This document shows, piece by piece, positions 9,964 to 21,255 of a stretch of 64,000 bases of DNA; position 1 is the stretch's first letter, and every line of letters starts with the position of its first letter. The position numbers and the translations under genes were made by a program. The stretch is from Ascarosepion bandense (taxonomy: Eukaryota; Mollusca; Cephalopoda; Sepiida; Sepiidae): contig JBBBDQ010000350.1 of assembly GCA_037127315.1 (NCBI GenBank), positions 252,501-316,500 on the forward strand, read 5' to 3'. A model generated the notes under the pieces. It was not told where the DNA came from. It saw only the letters and a list, made by a program, of their open reading frames with translations, and ran no database searches.

Positions 9964-11774
9964 TGAATTTTTGCTACGGTCACACAACCTACCAAAAGTG
10001 GTGTGTTATGGCTACATTCCATTATTTGTTTTTCTAACTGACATTAAATCACTAGCATTACATTGACAAAGTTCTTCTTAATGTCTGAGCTGTATTTGAG
10101 GATTAAGTTATTTACACAATTTAGACAATTTTTTGTATTTCTCTTAAACTGAAATTTCCAGGGATTTTTCAATATGTTATTGTGTTCATTTTTTCTCATT
10201 CCTAGTGCACCTACTAAAATTTGTACTATTCTTGTTTTCAATTTCCACATTGTTTCGATTTTCAATTTCCAAGTTTTATACTTCAATAGCTTTTCAAAAT
10301 TTTGGTTGCTATGTTGGGCAAGGTATATCTATTTGTAGGTGAATTTTTTTCAGTTTTTGACAATTATGACTGACCATTTTGTTTCAGTCTTGATGTCTGT
10401 ATATATGTTGTAATTTATTAGGATTATGATGTATTTTATTTCTGTACCAAAGCTGGGTGATATTTATATTAGTGTTTGTTAATATCTTTTCGAAAAGGTT
10501 TGCACATTATTCAGTGTAATAATTGCCCCACTCTATTGTGATAATTTTACATTCATTTAGCACAAGTGCAGAACATCCTGAGATTAGGTGCTTATGGTTT
10601 CTTGATATTTGTCGCGTCACAGAGCCTGCATTGTGGACGGACATTGTTATGTATATTTTTCTGAAATTTCCTAGTGAAAAATATTCTGCTCTTGCGCTGC
10701 AAGAATAAAGACTTCTATTTCAACCTTTAAACCAGATGCACGTAATCATCGATGAGTGTTAACTTTATCAACATCGACTTTATTAGAACGTTCTTGATAA
10801 TGACCATGCATACGTTTGTCATTCCAGCGTCGTTTCATCTGTCCAAGAGCTTTATACTTGGCTTTTGTTTTCATATTATTTTGCTGCAACAGTTGGTTCT
10901 TGGGTTATTTTTAAAGTTTTCTACAGAATCTACTAAATATAAAATTAGTTTGTATCTACAGCCCTCATTCATGATTGAATACGTTTTTGATGTTGTGTTA
11001 TTCAGCTAATTGTATTATCCAGTCTTTTTTCCTATATGTTAATAATCCAATATTTGTTGTCTTATATAATATGTCTAGCTGAATAAGATTTCTAATGTTT
11101 ACGGGTTATGTATATACAGTCTACATCAGCCTTTGGATAATGCGTGTAATCCTAAGAAAGAAGCTTTTTTGTCTTAGAATGCACTCATTTAGAGACTAGT
11201 TCAAGATGTTGCAACTATATTGAAGCCATGGGATGGCAAGGATATTAATGGCCATAAAAATTGCTGAGAAATCAGTTAATTTCCATTCTTAATATCTGTT
11301 GCATTTTTATCTAGTAATATTTGTGCACTATTTATTTCATTTTTTTTTAGTGTGAATACCTTCATCCTCATTTATAGCGATATACTTATAAGCTACTTGT
11401 TGCTCTAAATCATTTATTGTTACCACAGTGTCTAAGCTAATAGAGGAGGGTTGTTGTAGTGATCCTCGAATAATTGTTGCTTTAACACATTTATCCAAAC
11501 GAAATTCTATTTCAGCATCATCATTTTACTGTTTTCAGATGATCTTCCAGCTCCCTGTCACTCATAGCAATGCAGCTTTATGCCATCTATGTAAAATAGA
11601 TGGCTTATTTTCCTTTATATGTTATAACCATATTCCTTTCTGTTAAGTTTCTTAGTTAATGGTATTAGTGATATACAAAATAGTAATGGAGACAAAGACA
11701 AAATAATAATGGAGAGAAAGACACTTTGTAATGTTCTACTGTTGATGTTTATTCCACTAGACTTATACATTCTA
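9964..11774 (-). pseudogene. LINE with restriction-like endonuclease, copy A (RT C-terminal part to 3' end)
   Basis: In minus orientation the decayed frames read SPLLFCL (RT, near 11700), HLFYIDG (the catalytic YxDD box, second Asp lost, near 11600), FGLDKCVKATIIRG (near 11530) and YKYIAINEDEGIH. Further on comes the same C-terminal domain found intact in copy D (19569-20540): VDKVNTH, DEGF, then KTWKLKIETMWKLKTRIVQILVGALG in the frame 10286-10044. Stops and frameshifts are many. The order of blocks is that of LINEs with a C-terminal CCHC finger and restriction-like endonuclease (R2/NeSL/R4-type); the clade is not resolved. Confidence 0.75.
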
Positions 11775-13785
11775 TTTATATGATTGAGGTGAAGTATTGT
11801 TTTCCATATGAATGTACATTGTTTGATGAAATTTATATGATTTATATGACATATAAATTAAATATAGTGACATGAAATATAGTGACATGAAATTTATATG
11901 ACATATTTATATGATTGAGGTGAAGTGTTGTTTTCCATATGAATGTACATTGTTTGATGAAATTTATATGATTTATATGACATATAAATTAAATATAGTG
12001 ACATGAAATATAGTCACATGAAATTTATATGACATATTTATATGATTGAGGTGAAGTGTTGTTTTCCATATGAATGTACATTGTTTGATGAAATTTATAT
12101 GATTTATATGACATATAAATTAAATATAGTGACATGAAATATAGTGACATGAAATTTATATGACATATTTATATGATTGATGTGAAGTGTTGTTTTCCAT
12201 ATGAATGTACATTGTTTGATGAAATTTATATGATTTATATGACATATAAATTAAATATAGTGACATGAAATATAGTGACATGAAATTTATATGACATATT
12301 TATATGATTGATGTGAAGTGTTGTTTTCCATATGAATGTACATTGTTTGATGAAATTTATATGATTTATATGACATATAAATTAAATATAGTGACATGAA
12401 ATATAGTGACATGAAATTTATATGACATATTTATATGATTGAGGTGAAGTGTTGTTTTCCATATGAATGTACATTGTTTGATGAAATTTATATGATTTAT
12501 ATGACATATAAATTAAATATAGTGACATGAAATATAGTGACATGAAATTTATATGACATATTTATATGATTGAGGTGAAGTGTTGTTTTCCATATGAATG
12601 TACATTGTTTGATGAAATTTATATGATTTATATGACATATAAATTAAATATAGTGACATGAAATATAGTGACATGAAATTTATATGACATATTTATATGA
12701 TTGATGTGAAGTGTTGTTTTCCATATGAATGTACATTGTTTGATGAAATTTATATGATTTATATGACATATAAATTAAATATAGTGACATGAAATATAGT
12801 GACATGAAATTTATATGACATATTTATATGATTGATGTGAAGTGTTGTTTTCCATATGAATGTACATTGTTTGATGAAATTTATATGATTTATATGACAT
12901 ATAAATTAAATATAGTGACATGAAATATAGTGACATGAAATTTATATGACATATTTATATGATTGATGTGAAGTGTTGTTTTCCATATGAATGTACATTG
13001 TTGATGAAATTTATATGATTTATATGACATATAAATTAAATATAGTGACATGAAATATAGTCACATGAAATTTATATGACATATTTATATGATTGAGGTG
13101 AAGTGTTGTTTTCCATATGAATGTACATTGTTTGATGAAATTTATATGATTTATATGACATATAAATTAAATATAGTGACATGAAATATAGTGACATGAA
13201 ATTTATATGACATATTTATATGATTGAGGTGAAGTGTTGTTTTCCATATGAATGTACATTGTTTGATGAAATTTATATGATTTATATGACATATAAATTA
13301 AATATAGTGACATGAAATATAGTGACATGAAATTTATATGACATATTTATATGATTGATGTGAAGTGTTGTTTTCCATATGAATGTACATTGTTTGATGA
13401 AATTTATATGATTTATATGACATATAAATTAAATATAGTGACATGAAATATAGTGACATGAAATTTATATGACATATTTATATGATTGATGTGAAGTGTT
13501 GTTTTCCATATGAATGTACATTGTTTGATGAAATTTATATGATTTATATGACATATAAATTAAATATAGTGACATGAAATATAGTGACATGAAATTTATA
13601 TGACATATTTATATGATTGATGTGAAGTGTTGTTTTCCATATGAATGTACATTGTTTGATGAAATTTATATGATTTATATGATATATAATTTAAATATAG
13701 TGACATGAAATATAGTGACATGAAATTTATATGACATATTTATATGATTGAGGTGAAGTGTTGTTTTCCATATGAATGTAAATAT
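11775..13785. repeat. 131-bp tandem array, about 15.3 copies, inside LINE copy A
   Basis: The landmark tgattgaggtg/tgattgatgtg recurs every 131 bp: 11781, 11912, 12043, 12174, 12305 and so on to 13745. One unit is 130 bp (a T missing near 13000). Units are nearly identical and differ at a G/T site (gagg or gatg) and a C/G site (tagtcacatg at about 12013 and 13061). Each unit contains the perfect 10-bp inverted repeat aatttatatg/catataaatt. On the minus strand the unit includes the LINE coding motif for YIHMENNTSPQSY or, in another frame, TFIWKTTLHLNHI, so the array grew from LINE sequence. Confidence 0.95.
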
Positions 13786-15400
13786 TTTTTATGAAATTGA
13801 TAATTACGGGTAATACCTTGCATACGTTTAAACATTTTAAGATCCAGAAATGAGGTACACTATTGAATAACTTACGGTAAATCTATCCAGATAGTACTGA
13901 TTATTTTTTGTATTGAAGCAGTTTTCCAAGGTTATCCTACTATTAAGTAATTAGTATTTACACCTGTTCAAGAGGTAATACGTTTTGTTTTTCTAAGAAG
14001 GAATATGTTTATTTTGAGAGATTACATTACAACAGTTTGTCATTAGTGGAGAGAGTTATAATTTGTCAACAGTTTTTTGAGACATATGTGTCACCATTCT
14101 TAGGTTAAAGAAAGGTAATTTAGTTACCCATGCCGGAATCGTAGTCGGATTACTGACCATTTTTAAGTACTTTAGCTAATGTTTATGTGCTGTAATTAGA
14201 TAAGTCTGGAAGCGTATCAATTTCTGGAGATTTCTAGTTGTGTCCTTTTTTCGGTGAACATTCAACAACCTCTTTGTGATTTCCACCCATATCCGTTCTG
14301 GTTTATTTCTTACCGGTTCCACCCACCTCTTACGTAATCCAATCTGCTTCTTTGTTGTGTTGTTTAGGACAAGGTCATATTTTTCCCAGAACTGTGTAAC
14401 TTCTTCCATTGTTGGAAGTTGTTATTTACATTTTTTGTTTACCTATTTCTCTATAAAATTTCTTTGCATCGGTTTAAAGTCTTGTTCTGTTTGTAGAATT
14501 GTGATTTCTTTTTGTAGCGTCTGATGAAACCTTCAATTGTATTACTTGTTTTATGTTTTTTTGCCGATAGGACTTCATTTTAATTCCTAATTGTGTATTT
14601 TCTTTTGACTCTTCTGCTTTTCTAATATTATATTTATTTTTTTTGCCAGTTCATCGAGTGATTATAATTCATTTCTATGCTGTTCATTATCTTTCTCTAT
14701 TCTTCTTTTGCAACGTGGAACTTCATGTCTGTGAGAGTGCCTTTTTCCTTCATTGCTTATTGTTTTAGTGGCGGCTATTGCAGCTGTATATATTGGTTTG
14801 TTGAGACATGTGTGGATCTACTTTATCCAGAATTAATTTGAGTGCTGCACTGTAGAGTTTAATACTTTTGAAGTTATACTTTGTTGGTTGTAATTTTGCA
14901 AGTAGTTCTCGTTATTCTATGTCAATATTTTGTGTCTGACTTGTATGCCTCATTATTTTTTCCTTGGCTTCTTGTATACTATTCTTGTTTTCCGTAAAAA
15001 AAAAACAATTACATTCAATGTGTTTTGAACTCGTTTTGTGGGTAACTAAGATCATGCCTTTCCAACTCTCCTCAAATTTTAGCATAATCTAAGCGCTAAT
15101 TATCTTCATTATGGTCTGTTATTTTTATGATGCAATTACTTCTTATGTCCATTTCTGGTTCGCTTTCTATTGATTCACCCATTTTGGTTGCAGCTCTTTT
15201 TATTTCTTTCATTTCTGCATATGTCAATCGGTTATTTCTCAATATGTATCTTTTTATATTGGTTAATTTATTTTCGCCAGTGTACGTCCTAATTGTTTGT
15301 CCAAATTATCTCACCAAATGTCCTATTTTTGACGAGTGATATTTTTCTGAGGTTTGTGCAACGCTTCATAGAATGTACTCCTTCCGAAACCATTTTACCT
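13786..15400 (-). pseudogene. LINE with restriction-like endonuclease, copy A (N-terminal and RT 5' part)
   Basis: The minus strand reads toward the array: SLDELAKK (near 14660), EVTQFWEKYDLVL with RKRWVEPVRNKPERIWVE (frame 14409-14176), then IPAWVTKLPFF, RITLENCFNTKN (near 13920) and VPHFWILKCLNVCKVLPVIINFIKN, which runs straight into the first 131-bp unit at 13785. The last two are the RT blocks preceding the palm. The sequence continues on the far side of the array (11774). Heavily decayed. Confidence 0.65.
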
Positions 15401-15614
15401 TTTACTTCTTTCAATGAATGGATGTGGATGTAGTTAGAGAATTTGCAAGGTTATCATTAGGATTATCCCAGTTGAGAGGACCTGAAGATTCATTATTTGT
15501 ATAGGAGTGTGTTCCTATAAAACATTTTTTGATCCCAGGTAGGTTCCCACCTGAGGGATGGGCTTTTGTGTTTATCCACTGGAAGAACCAAACTAGACAT
15601 TTGATTTGAACTTC

Positions 15615-15686
<72 letters not shown>

Positions 15687-15740
15687 CCTTTGATTTCTAT
15701 TTTCTTTCCAGATGCCTAAAGTCAAAAATGACATTTTCTA
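15401..15740. repeat. (ATT)n microsatellite (15618-15686) and flanks
   Basis: About 23 ATT units. The minus-strand frame over it encodes only poly-Ile with unrecognised flanks (15411-15734). Confidence 0.8.
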
Positions 15741-16487
15741 TTCTTCATGTTTGTAAAAAAAACAAACACAAATTAAGATAAAGCTTTTTGTAATTGATAT
15801 ATCTCGGAAGGAATATCAGTGAAAGATATGGGTAAGAATGATACTTAACACGGGAAATAGATAGCAGGGATTTATTATACGAAGGTACAATAAACCATAA
15901 GTTATACAATAGCAATCAACGAATAGGAGCGGAATAATCTATCAAGTAGACAATGCCTTCGCCTATGACGTATGCCTCTGACGTATTCCTCTAGTCCCTG
16001 TCCTTTACAGACTAGATCATTCCATTATGGGGTATGCTATGATATTCCACGATAACAGTAATGTTTGAGCATATTTTGTATATTTAAGGCATGGGCTACC
16101 AGGAATTCCTTCAGTGAGTCTATGGGAAATTTTTCCAATCTATCTTTGAGCTTCAACTACAACTGTAATTATTGAAGTTTATCATATGTCACATTTTTTA
16201 GATTTAGATATGAAGATCCTTGTTTTTGGTAGTTTTTTTGATAATCTTTAAAGATACATTAATCTGCAAGAACTTTGATGTAAAAAAAACACTTAGTTTT
16301 TTTTTATTATTTCTGATGGCTGTGTCTGTGTGCTTTGTAAAGTCTCATAACATTGTTACAGATCAACCGGGTTTGGGTGGCCTTCATAACAATTCCATAA
16401 AATTTTCTTTTCGTTAAAATAACAAAATATTCCAATGCGGATATTGAGTCATCCGGTCATGCTAAGTTTTTCTGTTCAGTAAACGCC
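15741..16487. other. Unassigned sequence
   Basis: No repeat or gene was recognised. A plus-strand frame at 16220-16417 is open but has no recognisable motif. Confidence 0.4.
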
Positions 16488-16798
16488 TTGTGCCTTGTGG
16501 AGCAGTAAATATCGACTCGAAACGACAAATAGGGGAGCTGAATTCGAATTCCAGTTGAATTCCTTGCATTCACTTACGCGCAAATACCCTTTGGGAAAGG
16601 TATTATTCCGTCTCTTGACTCTAGTTATGGGTTAAATAATAGGACAGATTGGGTTATAGCCTTGGCTGGCAACCAGTCTACCGCAGAAAGCAATGGCAAC
16701 CTACTGCGGGATAATCATCTGCTCAGTCAGTCATGTCTCCAAAGAGACATGATCGCCAGAAATGTGTAACATCTATGGCACTTAACTGACTGACTGAA
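16488..16798 (+). mobile_element. Family O SINE
   Basis: A nearly full copy in sense orientation: head (gtggagcagtaaatatcgac, gaattcgaattccagttgaa), core (gggaaaggtatta...gttatgggttaaataatagg) and tail (cttaactgactgactga). The A box is mutated (agtaaat for agtggat). Confidence 0.9.
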
Positions 16799-16841
16799 TA
16801 TAATAGTTGAAAACATGATTAAGGCTTCGACTTGGTATTGA

Positions 16842-16892
16842 GTGGGGAATCAGTTTCATATTGTTACGATGTAATAAACTGATCCCCCACTA
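16842..16892. repeat. Short perfect-arm hairpin between two SINEs
   Basis: agtggggaatcagttt and aactgatcccccact form 15-bp arms with one mismatch around a loop of about 20 bases. Origin unknown. Confidence 0.7.
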
Positions 16893-16917
16893 AATACTAC
16901 TTAATAATGTAATACAT

Positions 16918-17095
16918 CACTTCCCCCTCTAGCGATGAGTCAAATAATAGGACAGATTTGGTTCTATAGCCTTTGCTGGCAACCAATCTACCGCAGAAAG
17001 CAATGGCAACCTACTGCGGGTTAATCATCTGCCCATTCAGTCATGTCATTTTCGAGATATGATTAGCACGTATGGCACTTGATTGACTGACCGAG
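16918..17095 (+). mobile_element. Family O SINE, 5'-truncated
   Basis: It starts in the core (gatgagtcaaataataggac) and keeps the 3' half through gcacttgattgactgac. The tRNA head is missing. Confidence 0.85.
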
Positions 17096-17104
17096 GGAGG
17101 CCAT

Positions 17105-17550
17105 TAGCGTGCAACTTTATAAAAGATCATCAGTTGTTTCTGGGCATTCATCCTATATTTTGCATTTCGTATTAACACAATATTTCAGTGTGTTTACTTG
17201 GGAATTTCTAGTTAATAAGCATTGGTTCTGTGTAGCAAGGAAAAAAGTCTTCGGTTTTAGTTTTTAACAGTACACTACGTAACCACTTATTGGTATGCAA
17301 CTTGTCTACATCAGTTTGTTTGGCATGGGCAAAGTATTGGTCGTAAATAGGCTTATCTTGCTACCATTTCTTCATTTAGTTCATTCTATTTGCTTTTACC
17401 TTTTGAGTTCTTTGCCGCTGCAGTAAGTGTATTATGGTTTATTTGCTCTTTTTCATCCACTTGATGTTTTCTTTTGACTTGGTTGGATTCCTTTATTAAT
17501 GAAGAAAGTTTCTTATTTCTTTCATGTTTTTGAGACAGATGGTCATCCAG
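17105..17550 (-). pseudogene. Restriction-endonuclease LINE, copy B, C-terminal part
   Basis: Minus-strand pieces DVDKLHTNKWLRS, TEDFFLATQNQCLLTRNSQVN and KCKI-stop-DECPETTDDLL align with copy D residues 35-100. The second Cys of the CCHC finger is lost and stops are present. It is separated from its RT part (18307-18940) by two SINEs. Confidence 0.75.
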
Positions 17551-17554
17551 TCAT

Positions 17555-17859
17555 CGATGTGCGTTGTGGTACAATGGATATCAGTTTGGTGCCGAGTTCG
17601 AATTCCAGTCGAATTTTTTGCATTCACTTACATGCAAATACCCTTAGGAAAAGTATTAATCCTTCTCTTCCCTCCAATTATGGGTTAAATAATAAGACAG
17701 ACTGGGTTCTATAGCCTTGGCAGGCAACAAGTCTATCGCAGAAAGTAATGGCAATCTATTGCGGGATAATCTTTTGCCCAGTTAGTCATGTCCCTTTCGA
17801 GACATGATCACCCAAGCGTGTATCACGTATGGCACTTAACTGCATGACTGACTGACTGA
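17555..17859 (+). mobile_element. Family O SINE inserted in LINE copy B
   Basis: A complete copy from cgatgtgcgttgtggtacaa to gcacttaactgcatgactg. A deletion removed part of the head between the boxes (tcagtttggtgccgagttcg). Confidence 0.9.
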
Positions 17860-17996
17860 TTATCCAGTCTTCTGTATTTCCTAAGTATCGTTGCATCCTG
17901 ATTATTAGAGACAGTTCTAGTTAAAGTAATCCTCTGCTCCCGCTGATCGAGACACATACAGACGATTAACATCATTTTTAGGATGATACCTGCCAT

Positions 17997-18304
17997 GGAT
18001 GTGCGTTGTGGTGCAGTGGATATTGACTCGGAACGACAAATCGGGGAGAAGAGTTCGAATTCTAGCTAAATTCCTTGCATTTACTTACGCGCAAATACCC
18101 TTGGGAAAGGTATTAATCCGCCTCTTCCCTCCAGTTATGGATTAAATAATAAGACAGATTGGGTTCTATAGCCTTGGCTGGCAACCAGTCCACCGCAGAA
18201 AGCTATGGCAACCTACTGCGGGATAATCTTCTGCCCAGTCAGTCATGTCTCTTTCGAGATATGATCGCCCAAGCGTGTATCACGTATGGCACTTAACTGA
18301 CTGA
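17997..18304 (+). mobile_element. Family O SINE inserted in LINE copy B
   Basis: A complete and little-diverged copy. The A box is gtggtgcagtggatattgac, the B box gagttcgaattctag, and it ends acttaactgactga. It is a good reference copy for the family. Confidence 0.93.
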
Positions 18305-18940
18305 CCTGCCGTGGCAAGTGATAATATTTCTCGTTTTGATATCCATTCGTTTAATGTCAGCTATGGTCAAGTTAAAGATATCGTACTGCATTGCACCACA
18401 AGGACAACCAAAGTGTTCATGGCTGATATTTTGTTTTGTAAATTCAACTTTACTACCAAATTTTAACACCAGACACACACGCCTGTAGTATTTTTTTTTA
18501 CTCCATTCATGTATGTTGCATTCTGTATTATTCAATGACTCCTTGGTATTTATAGGATTTTCCCTGTTTCAGTCCTCTAATCTTTGTTACAAAACTGAAA
18601 TCTATTTTAATGTGTTTCGGTTATTCACACTTTCTTGAATTATGCTTTTGCCAATGTAACTTATCCAAAATCCATACCGATGCCGTCACTGAAATATTTT
18701 ACGGTACTGAGAAGACTTTTCCACTCATTGTCGTATTTGACAAATTGTTTGAGATCATCCACATAAGATAAATGATTGAATACTTGGTTGTTGCTTTTCT
18801 ATTTAATCCATAATTATTATTGTTTAGTTTATATGAAAGAGGAATGAGGGACAGATAAAACAGAATGGGTTACCGGGAGTCTTCTTGAAAAATTCCTTGT
18901 CAGATATTAAAACGGATAGAAATGCCAGTGCCTTTGGTGG
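18305..18940 (-). pseudogene. Restriction-endonuclease LINE, copy B, RT part
   Basis: The minus strand carries HLSYVDDLKQFVKYDNEW (YVDD box intact, near 18755) with FSDGIGMDFG after it. Further toward the 3' end is FNLTIADIKRMDIKTRNIITCHG (frame 18535-18293), the block that follows the RT in this family. Frameshifts break it. Confidence 0.75.
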
Positions 18941-19500
18941 GATTATTATTATTTCATTTTTCATTATATTTCGATTTCTGCTATGGTCGCACTACCAACC
19001 AAGTCTGCGAGAAGACCCAAGGCAGGTCGTGGTGTGTTGTTATGGCTTCATTTCATGTTTTTTTCTATCTTCCCCATCATCCCTATGGTTACATAGACAA
19101 AGTTTTCCTTAGTGTGTGGGCTGTACTTAATAAGACAAATTTTTGTATATCTCTTAAACTGGGGTTTCCAGGGATTCTTTCAATGTGTTGTTTTGTTCCA
19201 TTTTTTATTCCAAGTGCACCTACTATCACTGGCACGATTCTTGTTTTCAATTTCCACATTTTTTCTATTTCAATTTCCAGGTCCTTATACTTTGATAGTT
19301 TTTCGAATTCCTGGGTTGCTATGTTACAATCCGCTGGACAAGCCATATCAATTAGTAAAAAAGTTTTTTTTGTTTTGGTTTTTAACAATAATGCCCGGCC
19401 TATTTGCTTTAAATAGAATGGTGACATCTATTTCTGTAACCGGTGCTGGGTGATTTTCATATAAATATTTGTTTACTGACCCTCCATATTGTTTGCACAT
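18941..19500 (-). pseudogene. Restriction-endonuclease LINE, copy C, 3' part
   Basis: The frame 19427-19089 reads TFLLIDMACPADCNI, EKLSKYKDLEIEIEKMWK, RIVPVIVGALG, RIPGNPSLRDIQK and ends ...LRKTLSM, matching copy D residue for residue over most of its length. Here the endonuclease block keeps LLID, where copy D has LLIN. The upstream frame (19551-19348) gives MCKQYGGSVNKYLYENHPAPV. The 3' UTR runs to an AAT-rich tail near 18944. Confidence 0.85.
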
Positions 19501-19568
19501 TGTCCAATCACTATGGAAGAATATGTAAACAAGCACTGGTATGAACATCACCCAGCACCAGTTATTAT
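19501..19568 (+). mobile_element. Inverted 5' piece of LINE copy C
   Basis: On the plus strand this short piece encodes YVNKHWYEHHPAPV, the same protein region that copy C encodes on the minus strand just to its left (19440-19477). The two form an inverted repeat with about 80% matching arms around a gap of about 50 bases. This is the footprint expected of 5' inversion at insertion (twin priming), or of two opposed insertions. Confidence 0.7.
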
Positions 19569-20540
19569 TATTATGTCATTTTTCATCATATTTCGATTTC
19601 TGCTTTGGTCTCACTACCAACCAAGTCTGCGGGGAGACCTAAGGCAGGTAGTGGCGTGTTGTTATGACTCCATTTCATGTTTTTCTATCTTCCCTATCAT
19701 CCCCAGCATTACATAGATAAAGTTTTCCTTAGTGTGTGGGCTGTACTTAATAAGACAATTTTTTGTATATCTCTTAAGCTGGGGTTTCCAGGGATTCTTT
19801 CAATGTGTTGTTTTGTTCCATTTTTTATCATTCCAAGTGCACCTACTATCACTGGCACAACTCTTGTTTTCAATTTCCACATTTTTTCTATTTCAATTTC
19901 CAGGTCTTTATATTTTGACAGTTTTTCAAATTCCTTGATTGCTATGTTACAATCCGCTGGACAAGCCATATTAATTAATAGACAAGTTTTCTCCTTCTGG
20001 TTTTTAACAATAATGTCTGGCCTGTTTGCTTCAATTTTTCTGTCTGTGTAGATGGTGTAATCCCATAGAATGGTTACATCTTCTATTTCTGTAACCGGTG
20101 CTGGGTGATGTTCATACCAGTGTTTGTTTACAGCTTTTCCATAATGTTTGCACATTGCACAATGTAAATATTGCCCAACTCTATCGTGGCGATTTTTATA
20201 TTCATTTGGGGCAAGCACAGAACAGCCTGAGATTAGATGGTCTATTGTTTCTTGGTGTTTATCACAAAACCTGCATTTTGGATCCATATTATTATGCATA
20301 ATATTTGCCTGAAAGTTTCTCGTGAAAAGACTTTGGTCTTGTGCTGCAAGTATAAATCCTTCAGTTTCAGACTTTAATCCAGATGCACGTAACCATCGAT
20401 GAGTATTAACTTTGTCAACATTGGATTTATTGGCACGTACTGGATATTGGCCATGCAGAGGTTTGTCTTGCCAGCGCTGTTTCATCTTTTCAAGAGCTTT
20501 ATCTTTGGCTTTCATTTTCATATTTTTTGTATTATTAGTA
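19569..20540 (-). CDS. Restriction-endonuclease LINE, copy D: C-terminal 270 residues open
   Basis: A 270-residue frame (20521-19709), open to the protein end. Residues 22-60 (LHGQYPVRA, VNTHRWLRASGLKSETEGF) precede a CCHC finger, C83-x2-C86-x8-H95-x4-C100. A restriction-like endonuclease region follows, with RPDIIVKN (167-174) and CLLINMACPADCNI (180-193); the residue usually Asp in LLID is Asn184 here. The end is KYKDLEIEIEKMW, PVIVGALG and RIPGNPSLRDIQ. The family uses target-primed reverse transcription. The copy is 5'-truncated (no RT), so not autonomous. It ends with an AAT tail near 19567. Confidence 0.85.
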
Positions 20541-21255
20541 TTATTATTATTATTTTCCTTTGCTGTGCGTATTTGCTTCTAACTTTCGACAAGAAAATTC
20601 GAAAAATAATTATTTTGTATCGGAAAAGATAAACAGATAACAGATGGCATGCAGTAAAACTGTGTATGCTTTCGACTGTATTTAGGGATGTGAGAATTAC
20701 TCATAAGTTTTGTTAACGGCATAGCAACCTCTGTGAGTTATTTAATGCCAAAAAGGTTGGGTTCTAACGTATTCTTTAATGTTCGGTTATAGTGAGAAGG
20801 TTGATTTAGTAAGATTTTAATGAAAAGTTTTTGTTTTTCTTCTTTTTTATTTTAGAAAACTGAAAATCTCTTCTAGTTTTGTATTCAAAAATGTTTTGCT
20901 GAGAATATTTTTTCCTTCAAAAATATGTTATGACAATAATTTTCTTCAAATATTTTATTGTTGGTAATATTTTTCTTTAAAAAATGTATATTTTTCTATA
21001 AAAGTCTGTTTTTATGTATATATTTCTATAAAAGTGAATTTTTATACTTTCATAGGGTTTTGACCCCAGTTTGGTGGTAAACTATTTGCCCATAGCTGGA
21101 ACCGCAACAGGTGCTACCACTCTAGGGTAGACATGAGAACAACAGCAATGAAGAAGTGGTTCCATGTTGTTCACATCTCCCAATCAGTGGCCTTGCTGCC
21201 GGATGGAGTTTACCGCCATACCCTGGACCAGAATTACTCATGAGTATGATTTCTT
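20541..21255. other. Unassigned, includes a possible unknown repeat at 21058-21245
   Basis: 21058-21245 is GC-richer than its surroundings and has 11-bp inverted arms (ggtggtaaact / agtttaccgcc). It may be another SINE or fold-back element, but no second copy is in the window. The rest is AT-rich and unrecognised. Confidence 0.35.
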
